From NCBI GenBank assembly GCA_019648995.1, contig BLXT01007857.1, positions 699,771 through 734,605 of the forward strand: a stretch of DNA of 34,835 nucleotides, read 5' to 3'. Of the stretch, positions 1 to 11,119 are shown one piece after another. The position numbers were made by a program, and so were the translations under genes. Source of the stretch: Plakobranchus ocellatus. Lineage: Eukaryota > Mollusca > Gastropoda > Plakobranchidae. A model generated the notes under the pieces. The model did not search any database and had not been told where the DNA came from. It saw nothing but the letters and a program-made list of their open reading frames with translations. The stretch's first letter is position 1. The number at the start of each line of letters is the position of its first letter.

Positions 1-130
1 TTTTCTTAATCCCCCGAACAATGTCACCATCTCCCCTCTCCTCCCCTCTTTCTCCCTATATACATACACACATTCCGACTTTAATCATGAAAATGGTAAA
101 TTTGTTCTTCTCTTGCTTTTGCCTTCCCAG

Positions 131-179
131 GAATAATTAAAGACTCAGTTTCTTCTTCGATGGGAAATGTCAATAACAG
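131..179 (+). CDS. Internal coding exon, fourth from last, of plus-strand CNBD2-like paralog
   Basis: This 49-nt exon has a pyrimidine-rich acceptor ending CCTTCCCAG and a donor CAG|gtaaaa. It starts in phase 1 (two bases complete a codon) and leaves AG, which joins the T at 1627 to make Ser. It reads IIKDSVSSSMGNVNN. A 49-nt exon of identical phase and the same ending (AATAACAG) lies on the minus strand at 17729-17777; 6 of 15 full codons encode the same residue. Such agreement in length, phase and splice junction is hard to explain by chance. The segment is Ser/Asn-rich and probably disordered. Earlier exons of this gene lie left of the window. Confidence 0.72.
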
Positions 180-1626
180 GTAAAACCACAGAAATAATAA
201 TTTATTGGCTAGGAAATTGAATGAATTCATCCGTCAAATCCTACGACGTTTACTTGATTGCGTTTATCGATTAAGCATTTGTTGAATAAGAATTTTAAAC
301 CTTAAAATTTGTAGATAAATTTAAATATATTATAAAAAAACAGAGCTAAAAAAAGGTCTTTCAGCAAAATGGGTTTAAGATGTGAACAGTGAAGGAAATA
401 TTGCTGAGTAACTAGGACGATAACCTTGGTAAAATAGACATAAGTTAATTATATTACCTTAATATTTGTATTTTAGTCCTTTATTTTCAAACATTAAAAC
501 ATGTTCATGTTGCTATAAAAAGCTTTAAAAAGCAACAATAAAAACGATAAGAAACTTAAAGTAAATTCAGGCTCAGGGCTTTTATAAACTGTTACATTTG
601 AATAGGGCTTGCAAGGAATGTGTAGATTATAAAACGTAATGTAGGGGCCCTACCATATATAAGGAACGGATAAGCACTTGGCGATTTTGCATTCCAGTAC
701 GTGTCCTTTCTAAACATGAGTAAATATAATGACAATTTAGAAATTTATGATAAAGGCGAACAGATACTTTGTTAATACTTAAAATTTAACAACCACGGAA
801 TTCAATATGGATACTTGAAGTAATATATTGATCATACTGTTACGAAATATACATATTTAAGAAAATACCTTAAAAATTGCTTTGCAAGAGTATTTTAAAA
901 GGTGAAGCATGTGGCAGCATGCAAAACTATCGCTCTAGAATAAGCGTTCTTTATAGAGCTTCAGGGTAGTTTTTAGAATTGCGACACTAGCAATTCGGCA
1001 TCTTGCATCGTGCACTTTATTGTGAGAATGATTTAATGCAGTGATCTGAAAGTTTCAATACAAATTTGCGCTCGACTAATATCTAAAATATGTCGAGGCG
1101 CTGAGAAAACGCTTGAAACTTAAGTAATTTATCCTAAACTCCTGTATTTAGATCTGCAGTTTACAATGGCTCGTGTTGATCATATTTCTATAAATGTATA
1201 TATAGACTTCGAATCACTTTTGAATCACCCGACTATATAAAATAAATCATCATCTGAGGAAGCATTAGTCTATTAGCAGAGACTTCCTTCATGTCTTTTA
1301 ACACACCATGTTGAATTTTCGAATGTTCCATTCATTTCATACAAATACTTACAAGCCTATATCAGAATTCAAACAAGTTTGCACAGCCTCAATAGTTAGA
1401 TCTTTGCTAAAAATACCCATTTGATTAAGGGGAAAAAAATTAGCCATACATCATTATCCTAGTTCATTTCTGAAGCTACGACGAAATCAAAGACTAAGAC
1501 CAATTACAATCGCCTCCCATCGATCTTGCCACGTACGTAGCTTCTTTTTTGCGTTAGATATTGAGACAATTGGGTGCAAAAGCAGTTCCTTGCAGCGAGG
1601 TTGAACGGGTATTTTTTACAATCCAG
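180..1626 (+). other. Intron of plus-strand paralog
   Basis: This 1.4-kb AT-rich stretch lies between two phase-matched exons. I see no convincing coding segment, RNA gene or repeat in it. The 3' end has a short T-rich tract before the acceptor TACAATCCAG. Confidence 0.6.
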
Positions 1627-1903
1627 TGCTAGAGACGATGGTGCGATGTGGCCCCGAGGTACACCGACGAGAACGAGCACAACGTCAAGCCAGAGATCCA
1701 CACTTCCGAGCATAGCATCATCCAAAGCAAGAGACGCTGCGAAAGATAAGGAGGCGAGCACACGCGCGCGGCCCACTGCACAAGGGAATCAGTATGCTCA
1801 CATAAAGGGCAGGCATAAATCAGTGGCTCAAGATATCGACCCTCCGCATAGCAAGTTTTCACAATGGACGATTAAAGCCGAGCTCACGGCCACCGATGTC
1901 GCG
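1627..1903 (+). CDS. Large linker exon of plus-strand CNBD2-like paralog
   Basis: This 277-nt exon runs from acceptor ATCCAG to donor GTCGCG|gtgagc. The first base completes the Ser codon begun in the 131-179 exon, and 92 codons follow in one open frame. The first half is rich in Thr, Ser, Arg and Lys and looks disordered. The second half (GRHKSVAQD, then PPHSKFSQWTIKAELTATD) is strongly conserved with the minus-strand exon at 16673-16964: 27 of the last 32 residues are identical. The upstream half has diverged and differs by five codons in length, so the C-terminal part seems to be under constraint. No catalytic motif is visible. The exon ends in phase 0, as required by the next exon. Confidence 0.85.
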
Positions 1904-4184
1904 GTGAGCTGATTATGATTATTTTGAATTTTAGTAGAAAGGTCAGAGTGCAGCAAAAGAGTTAGGACAGTTATCAGGAAGGTAAAACTCAGACTACATT
2001 ACCGCCAACGTAAGTCATAACTAAGATGACATGTCTTTGTCAATGGCATCTGAGTTTCAGAGCCGACCTGTGTTACTGAAAGAGGTGGTAAAGATTACGT
2101 TCGTTGGAGGCAACATTGTTTTGAGACTAATTCAGTTCTGCCTTAGGTTCGTTTTAAATATGGAGAGGGGATGGGGGGTAAGAAAATCATTCACTATGAA
2201 GCAATCGTTATAGAATAATGAAACTCTGTCAGCCTCTGGACAATGTCTACAATGGAGCTAAGCTGAATCGTAATGCCTGCACAAATTTTTGTGGGGCGTC
2301 AATGAAATCCAAAAAAGAATAGATATGTAACTCCAGATCGTGCCATTTTATGTGGGCATATTTTAAAAGCCCGAAATTGTTTTATGGATTTACAAAACGA
2401 CATTTTATAACGATATTTAAATTGAAGCTGGCGAAACAAAATATTGCAGTTAGACATTTTAATCAGCCACAAAGCTGATGATGTCACGTTTGTCTGCGCA
2501 AACTACACATGAGGCTCCATCAGGTTTGATTTCTGATTTCTAGTGTGATATAAGTCTGAATCCGACGGAGTAATTTTATCGATCTAGATTTCAAGATCTA
2601 GGTCCGATCTGAATCTGGTAGATTGCCTGCTAGATCTTTGACTCTAACCGATTTTGTTTTATGTGTTCACAGAACGACATTTTAAAACCCTGTGTGAACC
2701 TCATTAAGCATGCACAATAAAAATGTTTTGTTCAAAAGGGAAGAAAACAAAGTTTTCACAATAAGCCAATTGCACTCAGGGAGAAAACTCACATGCTGTT
2801 TGGAATATTTACCCGGTCGCGACCTAGGATTTTGACGCAATTGCAAGAACGCGGAAATGGGGCTCGGATATAAACAATGGCCATCCCTCTCATAGATCCA
2901 ACTATCCTCTCAGTGTATTTGCGTTATATTTAGGTCCTAAATAAGTCTTGCCGTAACAAACAAAAAGATTCTAAAAGCATAAACGTATTGATTAGTAAAC
3001 GTTTATCTATCAATGTGTCCATTATGAGTGGTAAGTGGGCAAAAGGCTACATCGCCTACTCAAGTCGATCGTCGGCTAGATTTGCCATTGTATTCACTAT
3101 ACCGGTTTAGGGCGAGACTGAAATGGCCAGGAGTCGGCAAGGTCGTTGTTTTCTTTCGTTGTTCAAATTTACACCGTGATGATCTAATCATTTTTTGTAC
3201 ATTAAAATGAAACTTGAGGGCTTTTTCGAACCAGCTAGTTTTATTGTCGGTATTTCGATAAAAAAAATGCTAAAAATTTTCCTTTTTTTCGAACACATTA
3301 GGGTTGTTTTTTTGGTTTTTTTAAAAATTATTTTTGGTCGGCCGATCAAGACTAAAGATGTTTGAGATTTAACGGCATTCATTTTTACAAATGAGTATTT
3401 AGGAGCCAGGAACATGTTTTGTATGGCGCTGTCAGTAACAGCACTTTTTTGCGGCCGACACATTTTCGTTGCTTTGAATTTTGAAACAGTCCCTTTTTTC
3501 TCTTTCGCAATTTTTCTCCAACATGATATAAAAGCAAATTGAAAAATCTATTGAAAGGAGCTTTTGATAAATTTTATTCTGATGTAAATTTCGTCTGATT
3601 TGTGTGAAAAGAATAGTTGCCTTGCTTCTATCTGAGCTCGCTAGGCGGGTTTTGAGTGCCTACTTTCAGTTCTTGTGCCTTTCATTAATTTGAATTCTCC
3701 AATATGTAACTTCCGAAAAAAAGCCAAATCACTAACTTTAAAAGCCTTTGTGCAGCTTTGAAATGTTTAATATTGGTCTATATTGAGATTTTGAGGCCCC
3801 GAACTCTATACAGATTAAAGGTCTAGATCTAACAAAAATTCGGCATTGTTTACATTTGTGCCCCATTTCGGCTAAACCACATGGCAACCAGATTAGGGTC
3901 ATTGAAAAAAGACGTCATCTCTCGAATTCTCCCCCTGGCTGCACTAAACTTATTGTAAGCCATTGAAACCGAACCTAACTTGAGCGTGAAGGGAATAAGT
4001 GCATTAAAACTCTGGTGCGTAATTATTTTTACCCAGAGAATATTTATGTGCTAAATGATAAAAATCAGAAATGGATTTGCCTAGTATTTGGAATAATTTT
4101 ACCATGCACATTTTCGGAAAGTTTGAGGGATTAGTCAATGCGTTCAATGAAATCATCCATATCTTTTTAGTGGGGTTTTGGGGG

Positions 4185-4212
4185 GTTTGTTTATTTGTTT
4201 GTTTGTTTGTTT
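4185..4212. repeat. (TTTG)n short microsatellite
   Basis: A run of imperfect TTTG units next to a six-base G run, in the first large intron of the plus-strand gene. Confidence 0.7.
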
Positions 4213-5028
4213 TGCGCCATACAAATTATTTAGGCGTGCCAAATTTTCGCATTTGGCTTCTTCATAATAAGAATAAATATTTGTCGCAAATGTTTAGAAG
4301 ACGGATTAAGACCACATTATGATTTACGTTGATACATAATTACAGGATGTTTTTTATTGCTGAACAACATATCACAATACAATTATACTATGATTATATG
4401 CCTTTGAAAGTCGCTGTTCTTTTCGTGCATGGCTGCATTTTTATCGATGGTTTACCTGATCTGTGTTGGACATCATTACTAGCTCAATATCCTTACAATT
4501 TAACAACCTTATTCTCGCATTGACACTTACAGGTTTGATATTCTAGAGTTGAGTTTTCACAAAATAAATGATTTTATATTCCTGGTGGTTGTGGGTCATC
4601 ATCAAATATTTCACCATCACAAGGTGTGTCGCCCCTCACTATCAGTCTGTGACTTTTGCTATCCTAGGCATTCCCACTTTGTCTTATAGCGCATATGTCC
4701 ATCTTCCTCTACGAATTTATTGTTCCGCTGCTCCAGCTTCATTCTTAACCAGACTCTAAGGTATTTTTCCTTCTTCTTTACATCTTCTTCTGTGTCCAAA
4801 AATATTTTCTTTTTTTAAGGGGAATACATGTCCATACCATTCTTCTTCGTAAACTCATTTGATCAGCGTTTTGCGCGTCAAACATGTCTTCTTAATACTT
4901 GGTGTGTTTTTTTACGAAGGCACTATTTTCCCGAACACCAGGCAAACTGAACGCAATGGTATTTTAAGGGACCCGTGCTTGTGCCCGTGCTATATGAGTA
5001 CGAGTATACCGGTGTTACTAAACGAAGT

Positions 5029-5047
5029 CTCTCTCTCTCTCTCTCAT

Positions 5048-5094
<47 letters not shown>

Positions 5095-5095
5095 A
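5029..5095. repeat. (CT)n microsatellite
   Basis: CT dinucleotide array interrupted once by CATTCG and ending in TTTC units. It lies 440 bp upstream of the 63-nt exon. Confidence 0.95.
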
Positions 5096-5263
5096 TAAAA
5101 TTAAGGCGTTCGGGAAAATACGGCCGGACTTTATTTATCCGAACGTTCGATTTCCTTTCTTATACTTCTTCAGTGATTAAGTTTCTTTCCATGGGTTCCA
5201 TTTGGAACTATTTGATTTCATTTATGTTACTTAGTAACGTAGCTCTCCGCACATAATTCTCAA

Positions 5264-5354
5264 TGTGTGTGTGTGTGTGTATGTTAGTGCGTGCGTGTGT
5301 GGGTGTGCATGTATGTCTGTGTGTGTGTGCGTGCGTTTGTGTTGTGTGTGTGTA
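5264..5354. repeat. (GT)n imperfect microsatellite
   Basis: GT-rich array with GC, AT and TT interruptions. The Cys/Val-rich open frames here are products of the repeat, not genes. Confidence 0.95.
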
Positions 5355-5531
5355 TTTGACACCATTGCCAACCGTTTCTTTCGTTACGTACGCTCTTTTT
5401 TTTTTTTTGAATCAGAAAACACAAGTAACGATGATTCAACTCATGAACCAAATGTTACTTGCTAATAATAGAACTTTCCCCAATCCGAGATTTCAATAGC
5501 CCTAATTCGTTTTTTTTCGGTTTATCCACAG

Positions 5532-5594
5532 GGTGCCGAGTGGTTAGACTACAACGATGGCTTGTACGAAGAACCATCTGAGGACTGTTCTCTG
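5532..5594 (+). CDS. 63-nt penultimate exon of plus-strand CNBD2-like paralog
   Basis: A 21-codon exon, phase 0 on both sides, from acceptor TTTATCCACAG to donor CTG|gtaacg. It encodes GAEWLDYNDG then LYEEPSEDCSL, and is acidic. The minus-strand partner at 15078-15140 is also exactly 63 nt and shares 18 of 21 residues, plus the same unusual donor gtaacgct. Both copies have in-frame stops soon after the donor, so splicing here is needed to reach the conserved last exon. Confidence 0.85.
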
Positions 5595-5690
5595 GTAACG
5601 CTGCATGAAAATATTTGGTTCTGCGCATCTTTCAGCACTTAGGGAAATATAAATATTCATCCTACTGTTCTTCTCTCTCTTTTTCTTTCT

Positions 5691-5736
<46 letters not shown>

Positions 5737-7295
5737 CTCTCTCTCTTTCTATGTTTCTCTCTCTCTTTCTTTCTTTCTCTCTCTGTCATTTGTTATCCCA
5801 TTTTGCCTCCCTGACTAGCTATAAGAGGTAGCAGTGTCCGCCCACCTTTGGAATATGCCTCACACACAAAAAAAAAAAACGTTCTTAAAGACGTTGGGCT
5901 AATGATTATATTTATGTTGTCCACATAAGGACATAAGGATGTGAAAGATCTCTTAATTATCATATAAAATCAGGTAATCATACATCCTAGCAGATTAAAT
6001 TATTGCACATTTCAAAGAGAGTCATCATAGTTTCCGCACTCCATTGCAACCAAGGGTTCTAGTAGATCAACATTACCAGCGATGCTCTTTCCCTGCTGCT
6101 GTTATGGACACTACTTGTTGGGTTAATAACAAAAGTCCCGTGCAGATTCAAACACTTCGTTTCGATTCCCGCTATTCTCATTCGAATCATGTATTCCGAA
6201 CATTGTGGTCTCGATTCTTAGAGGACTCGATCCTCCTTATACAGTATAAAATTTACACACTTCCAATAACGTTTCCCTGATGTCCCGATAGCTATGAACT
6301 CCTATGTTTAGTAGGGGTTACTCGTCGGCACATTCTTTACGGCACTATTTATCCAACAGCCAATCAAAACTTAGCTTTGCCGCTCCCGAAAATTGCGCCT
6401 GCGTGACGTAACAGCTGTGAAAACGTCGGGGTTTTACCAGATTTTTATTTTGACTTAGAATCTCTTCAGGGGCTTCGAATACCATCGATACCATCAATAT
6501 CGAGGGCTGTGGTATACAGAATTTTAGAAATTGCGCCATGTGCCTGGCACTAGTTTTAACATTGTTTTCTTTCCCCACATTATTTTTAGTTTTGTTTTTT
6601 TTTTTTCGAATTTGAAGACTGTCGTTAGTCACTTCGAACTGTGTCAGGCTATATAGGTGTTATTGTTGAATCTATATTAAAAAACTCAGACCAGGTAGAA
6701 AAAGAAAAGCGATACTACTTTAGAGCTGTAAAGAATAGATTGATTCGTTAATACCGACTGGATACTCACTTTAAAGCTCTTCTATAGTGTATGATCCGAT
6801 TCCAGAGTTTTAGGCCAGGTCCTGCGGTTGATGATGAGGCCGATTAGCTCTATTTTCGAAGATGCAGTTGCAAAGCATCACATTAAGCAATAACAATAGC
6901 ACACCCATGCACCCTAATCCGTGTTCGCTATTCTAGCTTAGGGTACCTCCGGTCCGATCACAATAGACTCCATTTTTTTCCTTTCCACAAAGCTGTTTTC
7001 GAAAAGATGAGTTTCATCGCTGATATGCTGAGCAAGTGTTTAGGCAGAGAAATGCATTAAGGTCTTTGCGGCTCGATGCCCGCGAATCAGGTGATAACCA
7101 AAACCGAGTTGCACAGCAACAAGGCAATTTATAACATGAGGCGCTACGTACAGAACCAGAACTAGATAATTTCTTACTCACCTGACATTTGAAGGTGCTG
7201 CTACCGATGTTAGAATCTATTAAACAGATACAACTCATACTATCTATACCTGATATTCGTGTGTCTAATGGACTTTTTTAATTGTTCTATTTTAG
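5595..7295 (+). other. Intron of plus-strand paralog
   Basis: This 1.7-kb intron holds the second CT array (5670-5785) and a small CCAAT/TGACGTAA cluster near 6360-6405 of unknown meaning. No supported exon was found. A short open stretch at 7040-7082 has weak splice-like ends but no partner in the minus gene. Confidence 0.55.
5670..5785. repeat. (CT)n/(CTTT)n microsatellite
   Basis: Long CT array with TTTC interruptions, starting about 75 bp after the donor of the 63-nt exon. Confidence 0.95.
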
Positions 7296-7364
7296 GTAAG
7301 TCATGGTGCCACAATTATCATGGTAAGAAAGGCGTTCATGCTGAAATATCTAAGGAAAGAGTAG
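7296..7364 (+). CDS. Terminal coding exon of plus-strand CNBD2-like paralog
   Basis: The exon follows a T-rich acceptor (TTCTATTTTAG) and continues in phase 0 from the 63-nt exon. It encodes VSHGATIIMVRK then AFMLKYLRKE, ending at TAG followed directly by TGA. The minus-strand partner (13704-13775) shares 15 of the first 22 residues and ends one codon later. The pattern of Ser-Leu-Val-Ser, Gly-Ala, an Ile/Met-rich strand and a basic helix resembles, from memory, the segment after the nucleotide-binding fold in CNBD2-like proteins. That assignment is an inference. The exon itself is well supported by the paired structure. Confidence 0.83.
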   Translation, partial: VSHGATIIMVRKAFMLKYLRKE

Positions 7365-8050
7365 TGACAAGTACATTCAACACAGCCTCCTGGGAGGACA
7401 CACATCGCAATGCGATAGTTTGTTTTGTTTGTGCCGACACAGAACAGACAGCGACAAAATTGTAAGATGGAGTACCGGTAACTGCAGGGGGAAAGATGGA
7501 AAAGATTGCTGAAAGTGTCAGTAAGGTTCAAGGCCTACTGCAAAGCAATGGTATGCGCTTGAAACAGTATCTATTTGGTACGAAATTAGATTGCATGGAG
7601 CGAAACAAGATTACGAAACGCATATGGTGCATTTTCTGTTTGATCTATTGCCATATAAATAATCATACAAGGTGAAAGTAATTGCTGTACACTGTGAAGT
7701 TCTAAAAAGCCATTCTATTTCTTTTCGTTTTCGAAAAAAAAAAACTTTGCTTGCTGCATTAATTTAAGGCAGATGTAGTGGTATTTTCCAGTGTCAAATA
7801 TTAGTTTTGTAGTTTTGACTCAGGTATAGTTTTGTCAGTTCTATCAAATCACACTGTGATGCCGGTTTGTTTTTTTTTAATTGAGTTCAGAATGAGTTGA
7901 TCGATTGGTAAGTAATGTCGGCATTTTTTGGGATACTAATTTAGGTCTAGATTTTAAGTTGCTCATCAGAAAAAGAGAATGTTATTACTATTTTAAGAGT
8001 CAGAACTAGTGGGCACTTTTGTAGGAATAAAAATCATGATTGTGTAAGTT
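7365..8050 (+). other. Probable 3' UTR of plus-strand paralog
   Basis: Roughly the first 230 bases after the stop can be aligned with the sequence after the minus-strand stop (13703 down to about 13420), with small indels. An AATAAA at 8026-8031 could be the poly(A) signal. The transcript end is not directly visible. Confidence 0.5.
8026..8031 (+). promoter_or_regulatory. Candidate poly(A) signal AATAAA
   Basis: AATAAA about 660 nt after the plus-strand stop. The candidate signal of the minus copy is about 670 nt after its stop, giving a symmetrical arrangement. AATAAA is common in AT-rich DNA, so support is modest. Confidence 0.35.
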
Positions 8051-9004
8051 TCTATGTTTACAATACTCTTCTAGATTGTAAGAGCTTTGAAGATATGAAC
8101 TTTTTTCGGGCGTCTATGATTTCACTTTCTCTGAAATGAATTCACAAAATGTATTCAATACATGCATCTTAAATATGTCCTTCTTGTGGCACAAGCATTC
8201 ATTACTTTCCGATAATTCAATAATTCCTACAAGTTTTTAAAAATGATTTTTTTGTGTGTGTATTTGACTGATAAGTTTTATATACATGTAATTCTCCATT
8301 TTCATAACTCATCCTCCATTTTGTAGAAATCAATTTCATGAATACTTTGATAACATGTTCAATTGTATGTGTGATTTTCTATCAGCCTTTACAATTACGC
8401 AAAATCTAGCCTTTTTTATGGTATTGTCAAAATTTGTTTAATTGAATATATATGTGAAACCTATTTTTTGTGAGTAAATTTACAATACCTGAAAAATGGC
8501 AAAGTTGGCTTGTTTCTTGATAAAAATTTTTTGAAATATATGTTATTTTCATAGTTTTCCCCTTCAATAAGCAGCTTTGTGTTAAAATGAAGGGTGAAAT
8601 TGCGAATTTCTTGTAAAAATTAATTTAAAAAATAATAAAAGCCCTCTTTTATGCTCAAAGAGAAGCGCATCTTTGGTGCCAATTGAATCCGTACAAGGTG
8701 CATCGTATTTAAGACGTGCTGCGGCTAAAAAGTATTTCTGTAAAAAATCTTAAACGAACATACTAGTGTATCAGTTACAATCTAATGTAACATATTTAAG
8801 CGCAGCTGCTTTATTCAAGCTGTTTTCATCGAAATAATTATTGTGCAAGAACATCGATTTCATACATGTGCGCAATCCGGTGTCTGTCGGTTATCGTGTA
8901 TGTTGTTTCCGTGCTTCTGTCTAAGTTTCCATGCATGTGCCTTCGATATCCAGGTGTCCGTGCAAGTCTTGGCCTGCAATGTTTCATGCCTAGGTCATCG
9001 ATCA

Positions 9005-9095
9005 GGTTACCCTCTTATTACCACCACTACTACTAGAATTGCCTTTCTGCTGGGTTACCCTCTTATTACCACCACTACTACTAGAATTGCCTTTC

Positions 9096-9100
<5 letters not shown>
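9005..9100. repeat. 48-bp direct tandem duplication
   Basis: Two adjacent, apparently identical 48-bp units, each starting GGTTACCCTC and ending TTTCTGCTG. They lead directly into the trinucleotide array. Confidence 0.95.
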
Positions 9101-9232
<132 letters not shown>

Positions 9233-10069
9233 CTACTACTACCACAAAAACTATACAACAAAAACAACAACAGCGACAACAACAACATCAACATTTTACC
9301 ATTACTCCACACCAAAAATGATCTACACGATACATAGTCGCAATATTTCATTTTACACAAGGATTTCATAAACCAAAATGACCGTTAATTGGAGTGGTAA
9401 CATAATTGATTGCATCCATTCTTCTCTGCTGCATAAATATCCCTTTTTCTCCTTATATCTCATCTTTAAACAAATTTTTAAAAAAGCAAAAAAACATGCA
9501 AATAAAGATATCAATTTGGGAGTAAATGCTATAGAAACAAAAACGGACTACGATTCCTTGATCAGGTTATTCAACAGTTAACTGCTGTAGTTGGCTTCAT
9601 GAACAGCCCTTGGTCTCAACTTTGGGAAGTTCAACTAAGATTTAGCGCTGTTTAGGTGTTTCTGTTGAAAATGCTTGTGATTAGCATCGTCATACTTTTA
9701 GTGAAACGAAAATCACAAGAACGAAAAAGAAATAATGTATCCTCTTTTTCGTATTTTCACAGAAAGCAAACGGCTTTTATAATGCAGAATGTATAAATAA
9801 CTAGGCAACGAGGGCATAAACAATTTCATATGGAAATCCGCGAAGGCTACATGCCGTACAAATGGCTTAACTCACACGTTAACTTTAGGCAAGATTGCAA
9901 AATCACTCCGTGAGACACTTATCAAAGCTATGAAACGTAAAGCCTTATACAAAAAATCGTACAAATTACTGGCAAAAAAAACCATCTCAAAAGCACCGAA
10001 TCTTTAATTTTGAAGGAAGTGCTGCCCTCCAGCCATTTTGCTGGGTTTTGGTTTTTGTTTTTTTTTTTT

Positions 10070-10073
10070 NNNN
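10070..10073. other. Assembly gap (4 N)
   Basis: Four N directly after a poly-T run; probably a homopolymer-length ambiguity. Confidence 0.99.
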
Positions 10074-10960
10074 GGAGTCAGATGAATTAAAATATCGTAA
10101 AGGTGAGCTCCTCCATAATGAGTTCGGTAGTTGACTTTTTTCACACGGAAGTAGAGTATTTATTTGTAGTGCAAAGTGTGTAAAAGATCAGTCCCTCTGA
10201 ATCTTGACAGAATTTAATATCGATCGGTCTTCACCATAAAGCTGTAGTGTAAGATATAAAATTTTCTGCCGATGTGCACATAACAATTTTTCATCAAGAC
10301 CGGTACTCTTCATAATAATTATATGACATTTTCTAAACGATGTAAGGACTAGGAAAGATATCAATATTACGAGATAGATAACAGTCTTTGTTAAGAGGTT
10401 TTGATAAGCCTTTACTTTTGCGTTACCTATAAAACAACTTGCCTTATTGTGTGTGAGCCTGAAAAGGAGGCCTAAAATGACTGATAAAAAATGTTGAGTA
10501 CGTAACGTTCTTTGTTTTTAATTAATTTTTTTTTTTTGGACAGCACACACTTTACATACATAGGCATAGCCTAGCTTCCTTCTCCTAGTTCAAATGACAG
10601 TGTTGGCTTAGATCTTTTTACATTGAATTTATCATCCAAGGAAGGTATTCCTTAATTTAATTACGTGTATCGTTTTGGAGAAGAATTAATGAAGCAAAAC
10701 CATGACATAGTCTACAGACCTTTAAAAACATCCTGGCACAGGAATTATTGTTTCTCAAGGACGTGTGAAAAGCGGAGAGGCGGCCGAGAACTTCAGCGCG
10801 CAGCCATGGCGGCTAAAGAAAAGATTGGCGCAGCAAATTATGTCTTTGCTAAGATCTCAGGAGGCCACCTTCAGTGATACCGTTTCAGACGCTGCAGTTG
10901 TTTCCTGCACCCTGTGAGTCTGAGCTTCGGATCGGGTTGGACGGTTGGGGGTTTTTTTTT

Positions 10961-11119
10961 TTAGTTTTTTGTATATGGCCAGTCCACAACAAGGTGATCT
11001 CAGGCTTTTAGGCCCTCCGTCAGGCCAGGGCGCCGGTAGCGGGGCTCGAACCCGCGACAGAAGGGTCCCTGCAGATCTCAGGGCGGACTCGCAAGCCACT
11101 GTGCTACCGACGCCCCTGG
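10961..11119 (-). mobile_element. tRNA-derived SINE, family 1, copy a
   Basis: On the minus strand the element starts GGGGCGTCGGTAGCACAGTGG, cut here to its A-box core TAGCACAGTGG, and has a B box GGTTCGAGCCC. Between them lies a long variable arm (GCCCTGAGATCTGCAGGGAC). The tRNA-like head is followed by a non-tRNA body (CCTGACGGAGGGCCT, AAAGCCTGAGATCACC) and an A-rich tail. The same head, body and tail recur at 20046-20220 and 30988-31135, which shows that this is a dispersed repeat and not a tRNA gene. A long variable arm recalls Ser or Leu tRNAs. Confidence 0.85.

Larger units (their letters stand above)
1904..5531 (+). other. Intron of plus-strand paralog with microsatellites
   Basis: This 3.6-kb intron holds no exon that I can support. 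It contains a short TTTG run near 4185-4212, a CT-rich array (5029-5095), a GT-rich array (5264-5354) and an oligo-T run near 5396-5408, ending at acceptor TTTATCCACAG. A small inverted repeat (CTAGAT/ATCTAG) sits near 2583-2602. Confidence 0.6.

Noticed and set aside
6345..6632. 95-codon minus-strand open frame
   Set aside because: No recognisable domain, a low-complexity Lys/Asn start, and it lies antisense in an intron of the plus gene.
7040..7082. Possible extra exon of the plus gene (RNALRSLRLDARES)
   Set aside because: Phase would fit after the 63-nt exon, but the acceptor lacks a pyrimidine tract, the minus copy has no partner, and the next exon would be thrown out of frame.
7259..7465. 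68-codon plus-strand frame overlapping the last exon
   Set aside because: It runs through the acceptor in another frame. The frame shared with the minus copy (VSHGAT...) starts at 7296.
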